DNA of 64,000 nt from Solanum dulcamara (Eukaryota > Streptophyta > Magnoliopsida > Solanales > Solanaceae): positions 41,336,935 to 41,400,934 of the forward strand of contig NC_077247.1 of the NCBI RefSeq assembly GCF_947179165.1, given 5' to 3'. A program made the translations under genes and the position numbers. Shown one piece after another: positions 22,479-34,100 of this stretch. Under the pieces are notes generated by a model. The model worked only from the letters and a program-made list of their open reading frames with translations. It was not told the origin of the DNA and searched no databases. Numbering within the stretch: position 1 is the first letter of the stretch; each line of letters begins with the position of its first letter.

Positions 22479-23451
22479 AATGTCGTCAAGAAAGTGTATG
22501 CATCCAGATGTTCTTTTTAGAGGGTAATGATGTAATTCTAGACCATGACATTTGCTACGTGTTAGGTGTGAATTTTTCGGAGGGAGCAAAACATAAATGC
22601 AGAATATGTCCGACTGTGGAGATGAGCTCCTCTTGTTCTCTTCAAGTGAGCCACTCTAAAAGGCCACTTAGTTACACAATTGTTACTTACTACATATACC
22701 TGCAGGTTTAGTCTATACTTTTAAAAGGTGCTTTAAACTCCAGGTGTGGAGGTCTTGCTTCCTGGTGGTTTTGGTTAAAGATGAATAATAAGATCAGCAC
22801 GGTTTTTGGGGTGTTGCATGTCTTGTTGCAAAAGTTTGTGGAAGTTGAAGTTGCTTTGTACATGAATTTTACTTTATACTTTTCATTTGATCTATTCCTC
22901 AAACTAATATTTCAATTCTGAACTTCAATATTTGGAACATATTAAAATATTATTTTATAGCCAAAACAAGCTTTAACAGCTTGAAACAATTTTGCTGATC
23001 GTAGAATATTAATCTGGCAGATGTTTTAAATGCAAGTGCAACTTCAAGAACATATTTTTCTTTATTTCTGTCCTTTAAGAAAATTGGAAATAATTGAAGG
23101 GTATTCCCACTTACCAAATACGGAAACTAACTCATCCCCTTATTTCTTTTTCTCTCTCTCTATTTTCCTATTTTCACCCTAAACAAACATTTCTGAGCTA
23201 AAAAAGAGAAGGAAATGATAACTAATGAGCTAAAAAGATAGGAAATGTATTTTACCTTGTCATACTGTAGTGTAGGATAAAATGATTACCCGCCAAGAAA
23301 CTATATAAATGCTATAAGTTTATGTGCAGATATTATTATATACTAGCAATCATACAAGATTGGTCATGAACCCCTTTCCAAAACTCAGAAAGAAAATGAA
23401 TTGTACTCAGCTAATATCAACACAACTTGAACAATCCATCACATGAAAATG
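22479..23451. other. Convergent 3' regions of the Fe-S and ARM-repeat genes
   Basis: The plus-strand gene stops at 22478 and the minus-strand gene stops at 23452, so this 970 bp holds both 3' UTRs. T-rich sequence with AATAAT/AATATT motifs is present but no poly(A) site can be fixed. CTCTCTCTC at 23150-23160 is a short microsatellite. Confidence 0.5.
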
Positions 23452-24957
23452 TCATGTTCTAAGTTTTGAAATCATTTCCTCCAAGAGAGCTACTGATATC
23501 CCTTCTGGTTCTCCTACTTGCTCAATCTGTCTCATAATCTGCTCCAATAGCACAATATTCCTCGGCTGTTTAGTCGTTTGGCAGCAATTTGAACAGTCTC
23601 TTAGAAGCAAAAGCAATCTTTTCGCCTTGTCTCTTGCTCTCCTTGTCCCATCAACGCTCAACTGAAGCAATGCTGCCATTGCTCCTTCCCTTAAGATCAT
23701 TCCTCTGTATCTGTCTCTGCAGCTATCACATATTAGGAGTAGAATAGCCACTGCATGTTCTTTACATTGTCTTGAACCTGTTGAGACGTAATACAATCAA
23801 GTAATTAACATTCTGCACTCTCTAACAACTTAAGCTTTTAGGTAATATAGTCACATAGTTCTACTGGTATCAGAGTAGACAAGAGGTAGTAGGTTCAAAT
23901 CATGGTACCACTCGAAATTTTTAAAAAAAAATACTTTCACGTGGTTAATCTATGATAAAGAATCAGACTCGCATGAGAGGCATAATAACATTAAGTCTGT
24001 AGAAGTGTACTACTATCTCTAACGACTTAAAAACTTTTAGATGAGATGATCAAGCAATTAACCTTCCTCCATGGCCTTCACCAAACACTGGATTGCTCCC
24101 TCTGTTCCTGCAGCTTCCTCTAGTGCAATTCTTGATGAAGAAACAAGATTCTCTAGCAACGACACGGCTTTTTCCATCACCAACTCCGAGGCAAGGTTGA
24201 TTAGTCTGATCAAGGTAGCTACCCCTCCATATGAAACAATGGAAGGGATGAGCTGATTGCAAGTTGAAAGATTATGAAGTGTTGACAAGATGTCCAAATT
24301 AGCCTGCAAGCTTATGTTGTTGTAGGATTGTGAATTTAACAATTCAAGTAGAAGTGGGATAGCCCCAAATGAAGCAATTGCTAGCTTGTTTGAACCACAA
24401 GAAGAGAGGGTCAAGAGAAATGCCATTCCTAGCTCTACTAAAAATTCGTTTTCGCCTTGAATCACATTTAATAACACTGTTATAGCTCCTGATTTTGCTA
24501 TTAGCATCTTGTTCCTGCAACAATTAACAAGAATTTTCACAATTTCAGTTCTGAAAATTAAACAGGTATCGATACACTCCTATTCACTAATATGTTTGGT
24601 ATAACGGAAGTCATTTTTCATGAAAAATATTTTTCTTGAAAATGACTTCTGTCGTACCAAACAGACCCCTGAATGAAGTATGCGCGCTAACCTTTCACTG
24701 CGAAATGCTATGCTAAGCAGAGCAAAGAGTGCAGCTTCAATGGTTTCATAATCCTTAGTACTCAACATCAAAATCAATGGAGGAACAACGCCTTTTTCAA
24801 CTGTGTTGTGCCTTTGCTTGCTGGAAAATTGAACAAGTTGTCTTGCAGCAAGGAGTTGTGCTTGTATATCACCAAAGAGGAGAGCTTCCAACACCATTTC
24901 TTCCATGGCTTGGAAACCCCCTCTGCCCCCTTCAGTCACCACTTGTTTGTTTATCAA
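23452..24957 (-). CDS. ARM-repeat protein without a U-box (PUB45-like repeats)
   Basis: Exons 24692-24957, 24063-24514 and 23452-23777 give 347 residues in frame. Armadillo-type helices are clear: VEKGVVPPLILMLSTKDYET, AKSGAITVLLNVIQGENEFL, ASFGAIPLLLELLNSQSYNN, VSYGGVATLIRLINLASELV, and EGAMAALLQLSVDGTRRARD. The last repeat runs into a Lys/Arg-rich end like that of plant U-box ARM E3 ligases, but no U-box precedes it. The start at 24957 (MINKQVVTEGG...) could be replaced by Met17 or Met20 (MEEMVLEALL). Such U-box-less ARM proteins are common in plants and are thought to be binding scaffolds; the partner here is unknown. Intron 1 carries a foldback MITE and intron 2 a TRIM-like element. Confidence 0.88.
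23800..24060 (+). mobile_element. TRIM-like miniature LTR element remnant in intron 2 of the ARM gene
   Basis: TGGTATCAGAG at 23865-23875 matches the primer-binding site complementary to plant initiator tRNA-Met used by LTR elements. Before it, TCTCTAACAACTTAAGCTTT (about 23819) and, about 195 bp later, TCTCTAACGACTTAAAAACTT (24015) are direct near-copies, as expected for two short LTRs. Only about 110 bp lie between the PBS and the second repeat, so no coding capacity exists. Opposite in orientation to the host gene. The outer ends are approximate. Confidence 0.6.
24592..24667. mobile_element. 80-bp foldback MITE in intron 1 of the ARM gene
   Basis: Arms TTTGGTATAACGGAAGTCAT... and ...ATGACTTCTGTCGTACCAAA are about 32-bp inverted copies with roughly four mismatches and a loop of a few bases, so the transcript of either strand would fold into one near-perfect hairpin. 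The terminal TTTGGTA is shared with the GTGTTTGGTA element at 5256. Confidence 0.75.
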
Positions 24958-25696
24958 TATTTTGTTTCTCTTTTATATGTGTTAAGGGTAGTAAGTATAT
25001 TGGGTTGCTTCAAGAGTATGTAAGGTGTGTGCCTTTTCAAGATTCTCCTTTTAATTTGATCTATATTTCTTGATTGGAAGCAATTCCCTTTTCAACTCTT
25101 CTATTTTTACTTGACTATCTTAGGTGGAAATACCTTGGCTTGAATCTTTAACTTCCCTCTTATGCAAGAAACTGTTGTCAGCTTTATCTCCTAGTTAACT
25201 TATTATCAAGAGATCCCCCATCCCCTAGTATATGTGATCATCGTGTCCTTTATTTTTATTTAAAAGTGTCGCATTTAATTTCTGAATATGAAATCATCTT
25301 TGATAGGTAGCACTTTATCATCTAAAGTGGGACTTCTACAAATATGGATCATTAGCCAGACATAGAGTGCATGCTGGATACTAACCAAAAAAGAAAAAAG
25401 AAAAATGTGTGCAAAAATATAATTTATCTTTGATGTATAATGACTTTAAGATTTTAATCTATATTAGCTGGTGAATGAACTTGAAACACATTATCCATGT
25501 AAATAGCATTGGGTTCATAGGTAGATTTAGAAATTTTTGGGTTATGCCTTTTGGATCACAATCTTTATAATTTACTGGGTTCTGAATATATTTCATACAA
25601 ATTTTAATAACATAAATATTAGGATTGAACCAAAAGCATTGAGTTCTCCCGACCCATAATTATAATGATAGCTCCGACCCTTAATTGAGTCACCCT
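24958..25696. other. Upstream of the ARM gene; intergenic, nothing firmly identified
   Basis: It holds the promoter side of the ARM gene (24958 onward, reading leftward). 25510-25685 contains a GTAGATTTAGAAATTTTTGGG..GGGTTCTGAATA pattern, a diverged repeat also hinted at 7045-7210. No gene. Confidence 0.45.
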
Positions 25697-25887
25697 ACAT
25701 AAGCGGAGCCACCTTACAGTCAGGGATTAATTCGAATCCTCTTTAATAAAAAAATATACTATTTATACATGATTAAAATATTTTTATATGTATATATAGT
25801 ATATATCGAACCTTCATCGGCTAATTTATTAATCTATTTTTTTAAAATTTTAAACTCCTTATTAAAAATTCTGAGTTCATCACTAAA
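25697..25887. mobile_element. GCGGAGCCACC hAT MITE, copy 1
   Basis: AAGCGGAGCCACCTTACAGT at 25701 starts a ~185-bp unit with TATATATAGTATATATCGAACC in the middle, ending TTCTGAGTTCATCACT. It matches the better-preserved copy at 31658-31835 in order and spacing. No target duplication is evident. Confidence 0.65.
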
Positions 25888-27560
25888 TACCTATTTTAAA
25901 AAGGCATTAATCTTGGTTTGCCTTGTAAAATGGAACATTACATAGTCAGCAAAGCAAAATCAAAGGAAAGCAGCCGTTATCCGCCGTAATTGTAGCTTTT
26001 TGACTCATACATTATCTCAAAAGATACAACAAAGAATTAAAATTCTGAACAGTACATAAATTTTCACTTAATTAGACAACATGCTTTACATGATTCAACT
26101 TAGTTTTATAAAGATAATTAAAGGGAGGCCCTACGACAAGTCCAATCATCACACACATATATATAAATCAACGAACTTGAAAATGAAGAAACTATGTTAC
26201 CGACATAAAATTGAATTAATACTATATAATAAAAGTGTTACTAGTATATTTAATACTTTTACTTTTACTAGCTAACAAAGGAAATATTAACTTGATACAC
26301 TGATAATATTGTTTTACAACTAAAAACTCTTATCAACTGAGTATGTTTGGAAAAGAAGTACATGTAGTTTCTCCAACAAACAAACAAGAAACATGTGGCA
26401 GAGATATGTAAAAAACAGTTTCATGAGGTAATTTTTCTAAGCCACATGATATTTTTGAAATTTAAAACTCAGTTTTAAATTCATTTTTAATTAACAAAAA
26501 TGATAAATCTACACCATTTGTTAAATGACGAGGATATAGTTGCACTATTTGTTAGATGACAGGGTATATATGTATCATTTTTTTAACGAGGGATGTATTT
26601 GTTCTAAATCGCAAAGTTGAAGAATATATTTATCCCTTTTTCCCTTAATAATATAATATGATATAATATTAAACTTTAAAAAATAATTTCAAACGTTCCA
26701 CTGGACTGCGAATTTAATCTATTTGTCATATTTTAGAGGTAAATTTGGGCCAATCAATAATAATAATAATTAAAAAAAATACATTTAGGACCAAATCCAA
26801 CCAAAGAATAAACTTATTTTATTTTTTATAATTGAAGAACATTTTAACCCTTCTTTCTAATTTAAAATAAATAATAAAATAAGCTGAAATTACCAAAAGG
26901 ACAGACAACCAAAAAACTCTTTATCAACTTTGATTTTTTGCTGGTTGGTAAGATATCAACTAGTATGTAAATAGTGTATACACAACATATCCCCTGTAAC
27001 ATGTTTTAAGCTACTAAAGAATTTGTCAATATATACATATTGACGTTTGGTCATAAATATCTTCTTTTTTTTTTTAAAAAAAAAAATCGTTTATATATTA
27101 CATTGCTTTTTAACTTAACTTTTACATATATTTTTAAAAATATCACTCAATTTATATTTAAGATATTTATATTTTAAAAAATTATTAAATTCACGATTTA
27201 AAATAAATTGTCGATATTAGTATTGCTACAAAACATAACATTAAAAATAAAACAAAAAAAAATTATATATTAAAGAAAAGTATCACATATAAAAGATCTG
27301 AATTTACTCGTGTTATTTGAAAAATCATTCTTCTAAGTAGCAACGTAAATATGGCACTAAGCAAATTTAACAAGTGTCATCTTCGTGTGATTCCTGGTTG
27401 ATTTTTTTCTACGATATGCCCAATATTTTTATTAGAGTCCGATTATTCAAATTCTTGATATTATGATTGTCTTTATATATATATAATCATGACAAATTGG
27501 AAACATGTTATTTAGTCTTTTAAAGGCACAATTCATAAATATGCTTTTTAATTTGGCCTT
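25888..27560. other. AT-rich intergenic DNA, possible Mutator-type end near 26640
   Basis: No gene. 26510-26650 has the phrase GATGTATTTGTTCT..GTTGAAGAATATATTTATCC followed by CTTTTTCCCTT, resembling one end of a Mutator-like MITE, but the matching second end is not visible. 27067-27090 is an A/T homopolymer palindrome. Confidence 0.4.
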
Positions 27561-27579
27561 ATTTCATAATTATGCTCTT

Positions 27580-27775
27580 CAATTATGGGTGTGCACAAAT
27601 AGACACTTAAACTTGTATAAAATTAAATAAGTAGATACACGTGTCCTACATGGCACAATACATATAGGATGCTACAAAGGACACAAAATTGTTATGTAGG
27701 ATAAATGCGTCTATTTATTTAAGTTTTGGATAGTTAAAGTGTCTACTTGTACACTAGTAATTGCCAGCTGAAACC
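27580..27775. mobile_element. MITE of the AATTTGGGATGT/GTGTGCACAA family, copy 2
   Basis: GTGTGCACAAATAGACACTT near 27589 is mirrored by AAAGTGTCTACTTGTACAC near 27739-27757. Central motifs (ACACGTGTCCTACATGGCAC, CATATAGGATGCTAC) match the copy at 17018-17230. Confidence 0.7.
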
Positions 27776-28654
27776 AAATTAAGAGTCACAGCTATTTTAA
27801 ATAAAAGTCAAAACTTAAACAACAAACTACATAGAAGAAACTTAAGAAATGCCTGTCTATAGCAGAACCTTTTAGTACAAAAGTCTACTTGAAAATGAAA
27901 CAGACAATTACAAGTTCATAGAATCCTATGAAAAACGTTTATAAATAAGGAAAATGATATTTTCCTGCAAATTACTCTAATGCAGTACTATTAGAAAACG
28001 AGGAATTAGCAACAAATAAAATATCGTAGCTAAACAATAAAAAAACACATGCTAATTTCATTTAGCTACGAATTATAAGCAACGGGTCATAAGAAAATTC
28101 AATTAGCTAGGAGTGTTTTACTGATAGATTATCTACCGATTGTCGATAAATTTCGTAGTTAATTCTATGTTTTCGTATAGTTTGTTTATATTGAAATAAA
28201 TCTTCTTTTATTGAGAGCTAGAACCTATATTGTTTAATTTAGTTTAATTTGATAATTCTTCTTGTTTTCAAGGAACTTATCAGAAAACAATCCTAATACC
28301 ACCTTAAGCATGCTTACCATATTAATGACATTTGATAATAAATTACAAGCAAGTTAATACTAGCACGAAACTAAAATTTTCAAGCATGCATGATGTTGGA
28401 GCATTTACATTTAATATTAAACTTAAAACTATATCCTTCCTTCTCTTAAAAACTTGTTTCTTACTTAAAAGTGTTACGATTACTATCAAAGGTTGCGATG
28501 AAGTGGTAATATTTATCCAATTATCTTTTAAAGATTTTAAATTTGTTGAATCTTAAAAATTAAGTCGATAATAGAATTTGTTTGGAGTACTTTATTTATA
28601 GGGTGACTTCAACTAATTCTAACCCAAAACGATTATTGAACGTCGGGTCCTGAA
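27776..28654. other. AT-rich intergenic DNA with CACTA-like subterminal motifs
   Basis: At 27990-28180 repeated TAGCTACGAATT, CGTAGCTAAA and AATTTCGTAG motifs on both strands resemble the subterminal repeats of CACTA elements, but terminal CACTA ends are not seen here. The 74-codon frame at 28332-28556 has no recognisable features. Confidence 0.4.
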
Positions 28655-28837
28655 TAGGGGCGGAGCCACCTTGAGTTAAGGGATTCATCTGAACTCTCTT
28701 TGACGAAAAATTATATTATTTATATATAATTAAAATAAATTTTTATATATATAGTAGATATCGAGCCTCTTTAACTAGTTTATGAGTCTACTCATCAGAT
28801 TTTGAATTCCCTAACTAAAAATTTCAACTCCACTACT
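28655..28837. mobile_element. GGGCGGAGCCACC hAT MITE, copy 2
   Basis: Starts TAGGGGCGGAGCCACCTTGA at 28655 and ends TTTCAACTCCACTACT. The middle (TATATATAGTAGATATCGAGCC) matches the copies at 25697 and 31658. The right terminus has lost its GGCTCCGCC, so this copy is older. Confidence 0.7.
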
Positions 28838-29689
28838 CGTTCAAAAGAATTAAAAAGGAAAAAAAAGTGCTTATGGACTATGGTCTCTTGCTTTATATGA
28901 TTTGGCAATATTATTTTGGTATGATGTGACACAAACTTGGTATTTTTTAATAGTCTACTGCTATTTTGATTTGATGTGACACATATATGTTTATTTAATG
29001 GGAGTCATATATAGATTACACCAAGGCATGCATGAGGTGTAGTTTTTTTTTCAGTTTCTAAATGTGCGCCTTCAATTATTGGTTATATAAAACCATGATT
29101 GGCATTTGCCATGAGTTGGGCGTTTCAAATTTATCCCATTTTCAAGTTAGTGATAAGGATAAATGTTAATTTTCATCCTGTAAATCAATCTATAGTATTA
29201 GAGATGTTATCATATTTGTCAAAGATAAAAGTATATGATTTTCGAACAATAAAACATATATCCATCTATAAATTCGTAACAGAAAAGGATTAAGAATATC
29301 TTTGATGCATTAGAAATGACTTAATATCAACCTTTTTTTATTTATTGGATTTCAATAGCTTTTTAATGTTAATTTTTGAGTTAAAAATACCTTCTTGTTT
29401 TTTATCTATTCAATTTTAGTTTTGTTTAACGTTATTTTTTTGGATGTGAACGCCCTTCTTTTTAATAAATTTATAAAATGATATATGTGAGACTTTAATT
29501 AATCAAATCTGGGGTCTGACTTCGACTATAAATAATCAAATTTGTCTATGTTTATCCAAATAACAAAAAACTATTTATTCGTACCCAATTTCTTTAATGT
29601 TTCGCGTCTTGCGACTGAATGGATTGAAAAATTAACAATATCTTCTCATTTGAAGTTGTGATTTATACTTCAACATTCAATCTAGGGCC
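28838..29689. other. AT-rich intergenic DNA, nothing identified
   Basis: No gene, RNA gene or paired repeat was recognised. The 64-codon frame at 29099-29293 lacks any recognisable feature. Confidence 0.4.
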
Positions 29690-30357
29690 TCACCATGACT
29701 TCCAATTTGAAACTCGATGTTTGAGCTGGTACCCGACCCCAATCCTAACATCCGAACTGGTACACAACCCCAACGATCGATTCGGGATTCAAACTTGAGA
29801 CCAAATTCAAGACTTGACCTCGACTCTTGATTCGAGAATCAGGACCTGACATTCGACCACGATTTCAACATCCAAACCTAGACATGATCCCGACGATCGA
29901 TTTAGAATTCGATTTTGACGTTCGATATGTGACCTGACCTGACCCCGACTCTCGTTCGGCGACGTGACATTTGAATTAGACCGCCCCCGACATCGATATT
30001 CAATCCCAATGACTAATCTGGGATCCGATCTCAACACCCAAATCAAGATCCGACTTTCGAATCAAGACCCAATCCTGAAACCTGAGACCCAGCAATTGGA
30101 TCTCGAATCAAGGTCGGGAGTCGGATCCCAAATTAAAAATGAGGACTCAGACACTGTATTAGTATCAGGAATCGATACCGAGACTTGAGTTAGGATGAAA
30201 AGTTGAGGCATGATGTTTTTATCTTACATTTTCGGGGTAGTTCATTTTTTTAAAAATTTGAGGAAAATAAATTGAAGCGGAAAACATGTTTCAAAATTTT
30301 TAAGCCAACCAAACATAAGAAAATTGAAAAAAATACCTTCATACCAAACACACTAAT
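29690..30357. mobile_element. Partial GTGTTTGGTA-family element with a CGACCC/GATTC-rich core
   Basis: The right end ATACCAAACACAC (30341-30353) is the complement of the GTGTGTTTGGTA start at 5256, and the adjacent AAAATTGAAAAAAATACC also matches that element's interior. The core 29690-30190 is made of ACCCCGAC, GATTCGAGA and GACCTGAC-type units, the complement-like partner of the GGGTCG core at 5485-5590. No left terminus is visible. Frames at 29807-30046 and 29964-30188 come from this repeat. Confidence 0.55.
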
Positions 30358-30660
30358 AAAATAATTCATAGTCACACATACATCTATGATTTATTTTAAA
30401 TTATGAATTTCAAATTTTTTTTTAAAAAAATTTGTGTTAAATTAAACTACATCACATAATGAAATGTAGGACAAAGAAAGTAATAATTTTTTTTAACTTC
30501 CACCTGATGTCAAATACTTGTATTTAAACTCGATTATATCCAGATTTGCATCCTATAAAGCTTTATTTTTTATTTAAAAAAATTTCGTATTCAAAACTTA
30601 AATCCGAAATTTGTGATTAAAGATTACATCTCACAAGTAAGAATCAGAATTTATTTGGTC
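30358..30660. other. Short repeat-derived intergenic stretch
   Basis: ACATCACATAATGAAATGTAGGACAAAG near 30449-30476 looks like the decayed end of a Solanaceae MITE of the 9509 type. Nothing else is identified. Confidence 0.35.
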
Positions 30661-31148
30661 CCTTCCGTCGCCCACTACGCGTCCACATCCACCGCCCCCC
30701 TCTTCTCCAAGAATTTCTCTGTCTGTCTATTTTTTTAATAATATTAAAAAAAAGGGTAGAAAGTCGTACAGAAAACGCTAAATGTACGACATGGATTTGT
30801 CATGAGTAGAAGTTGGTGGCCAGTTCTTCCATTTTTTCTGCACAATAATAATCAACACTCGATCGCTTCCAAAACAATTTTAAAATGTGAGTTTAGTTTT
30901 TTGATTTACTATATTATAATTCGTCCTTTCTCTTTAGCGGTTCAGTTTCAGCCATTTGTTCACAATAATAAATATATTTCTGTGCTTATCGCCTACCACT
31001 TTGCGTTTCCAGGTTTATTTTTCTCATTTCTTACTTATTTTTTGTCTTTTTCTGATTTTATGTTCTACGTGTTTAATTATTATAAACTGCTTGCTTCTTG
31101 TAGAATTTGATCAGTATCGAAGAACAAAATTGCCGTGAAAAATTAATT
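30661..31148 (+). promoter_or_regulatory. Promoter side and 5' UTR of the epimerase-like gene
   Basis: A C-rich leader (CCACCGCCCCCCTCTTCTCC near 30689) is followed by a donor candidate AAAAT|GTGAGTTT at 30885/30886 and an acceptor candidate CTTGCTTCTTGTAG|AATTTG near 31101, suggesting a leader intron of about 215 bp. The start codon is at 31149. The 102-codon frame at 30802-31110 spans this presumed intron and is not supported. Confidence 0.45.
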
Positions 31149-34100
31149 ATGTCGTCGAACATAATTCACGACGGAGATGGATCGCTTTCGCGAATCGTAT
31201 TGAAGGAGCATACTGGATCAACTGCTGAGGTTTTTTTGAATTTTCTAATTTCCTTTTTCCAAGTTTATTCGCAAAATTATGACTATTTGTGCTGGATAAT
31301 TGTGAGAATTTTCTTTTGTATTTAGTTTATGAGGGCTTTTGACTGTGTTCTCCCAAATAACGACTGTTTGTGCTGCATAATTATGATTAAGCTTCTCCTT
31401 TCGGTTCTTTACATGCTTGTTTTTAGTTCATGAGATTCACGGATTTGTACATTTCTAAAGCTTGACGAATGCTAGGATTATTCACTGAATTCTGATCATC
31501 CCACGGTCTAGTTGATTTCTTCAAATAGATTTGATGGACAGAGTTACCTGATAGCTGTTGCTCGCTGGTGGGAGGTAGCAGGTGATACCACAGTTTATCA
31601 TTTCTTTTTATGGAAGATATTAGGTTTAATATCTCAAGCCTTACCTTTAGCTGAAGCCAGGGCGGAGCCACCTTACAGTCAATTCGTACCCCCTTCGATA
31701 AAAAATTATAATAGTTATATATGTTTAAAATATTTTTTTATGTATATTTAGTAGATATCGAACTCCCTTCGGCTAGTTCATGTGTCTACTTTTCAGATTT
31801 TAAACTCCTTACTAAAAATTTTGGGTCCGCCACTGGCTGAAACCTGTTGATGAAAGTGTTTTGGTTTCTCCACAACTCAAAATCCTAAGTTTGATATTCA
31901 TCTCAGTGACTTCTGAACTTCATCTTTGCACTTGTAGTTTGTTAATTAGTTTGATTTTGGTATTGGAATGCCTGCTTTCAAAACTGAAATATCACCTCAT
32001 GGCTGAATTATGGCTTTATTTTTCCTATCTCAAACATTTAATCCAGACGTTTCCAAAACTACATACTCCTAATTGGATGGTGAGCAACCTCTTGATTATA
32101 ATATCAAATGGAACAGTTAATTAAGAGATGGACTACTTCCATTGAATCTCTAAAGGCACAGTGCTTGCTTAAGCTTAAATAGTTGACAGAAGATAACAAA
32201 TCAGATTGGAAATATTTTCCTTAGCTTTTTTTGTTTTCGTTCATATTAATTTTTATCTCAACCAATGTTATACCTTGGGCCTTTCAATTACTGTTGATTT
32301 TTGTCGTTGTCTTGCTAATGGATTAATCGTTCTTATATATGGTCTTGTTTTGAACTTTAGTGTTTACCGAGTGAACTTTAGTGTTTAGGGGGTTGGTGTT
32401 ATTTAGTCAGAACTCTGTGGCTCTGAATGCTTTTGGGGCAATAATGAAGTGGTAAGAACTTGGAATCTCCATTGTACCAATGAAAAGCTCTTCACTGTCC
32501 ATTTAACTTAAAGATGATGTGCTACCTTCTTAAATTGTCATGTGGAGGATCCTCTATTAACCCCTGAATGGAAAGATCCAAATGCATGAAGTATACATGG
32601 CTTTATGGCCAGGTCAAATATCACGAATTGGTTGTGAGACTACAATGATGCTGAGTTTTATGGGTCGAAAAATAATAAAAGGTTCTGTTTTATAGGGACT
32701 TTTATCTTTTCCTTCATGTTAGCTAATTCTATTACATATTCTCTGCTGCAGGTGCTTTTTCAGGGTGGCCAAGTTGTTTCTTGGAAGAATGAACGAAGAG
32801 AAGAACTGCTGTTCAGGAGTAGTAAGGTCTAAAATTGTTCACTAAACTTGTTCTGAACTTTGATTATCTCATTCCAATGCATTTGATGAATGTTCTTAGT
32901 GAAAACAGATTGCGAATGTCAAACCTTCCTGTATATACCTAAGTAGCATATTCTGTTTTCTGCTACTCTTTGGATTGCATTTTGTTGTATGACATGCATG
33001 CAAGCACAAAGCTTTTGTGACTAAATGCTATCAATTTTACGTGTCAATGCAACAGTTCCATTCATAGTCATGGTTGTCTTACAATTTTTGTGAATATGAT
33101 AGTTGTCTTATCTGGAAGTTAACAATTTTGGACATTTGGATTTGCACCTTCGGCGGGATCGTCTTCAGTTTTGACTCCATATTTGAAGATATGGGGCTCT
33201 CAACTTGAATTAAGATCAATATATGAATTACCAAAAAATAAATTTCTAAGGTTTGGAGTTAGGAGGACCACTGTTGAAATTGGAGTTTAAAGAACGAAAC
33301 TGAAAAATACTCTCTCCTTGGAGAATTCTATGGTAAGGACACATGATGAATTGCTTATGTATAGTAAAGATTGAATTGCTTTGGTCACTTGTGTCTTCAC
33401 TTGGTCTACCATACTTCTGAAACCAACTAATTGACTGGCCTCTCCAGCATTGTGCAGTGCGATGAGCAACATCTGATCAGTACCTAAATCATGCGCTCAC
33501 TTCTACACCATATCAAATAGGACTCACATCTGACATGTCTTATGAGAGGGCTTTCCTTTAAGCAATTTTACGCCACCTTCTACTAGGATTCAGAGGTTAG
33601 AACGGCTGATCAATGTATAATCTATGATGTGTTCATCACTGAATAGGTATCCAGCGACTTAAGAGAAAGTATAACGAGCTCTTCAGTAGAGTCCATAAAA
33701 AGCAAAATTTATCCTCTTATGCAGGGTGAAATGCCATTTGATTATCTAGAGATGTCAAATCTCTCGAGGAATGTTGAGCTTAGTTCAAATCAGCAAAGCA
33801 TAGAATGTTGACTATAGTCCATATTGCTTGTGTAAACATAACTGTGACTTTGGTATAAGGAAACTTCTTCAGGTTTCAAATATGTAAAATTACTAGATCT
33901 CTCACATAACTTGATCTGCTTGTATGTTTGAACATACAGCTCACATTCGAGATATTGACTTTAGATCATTGTTCGTTCATTTATATTGCCAGCACGATAC
34001 TTCTATAGCCGTTTTCTCTTATTATTGTCCTGACTATGGGTTCTTGCACTGTCTCGTAGACCCTGTGGAAACCTCCTAAAGCCATCAGAGGCGGAATACC

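Noticed and set aside
29807..30188. Two overlapping open frames on opposite strands
   Set aside because: Both come from the CGACCC/GATTC repeat core of a TIR element.
30802..31110. 102-codon frame before the epimerase start
   Set aside because: Hydrophobic and T-rich, spans a probable leader intron; no family features.
33287..33472. 61-codon minus-strand frame in an epimerase intron
   Set aside because: No recognisable family, antisense within an intron, length expected by chance.
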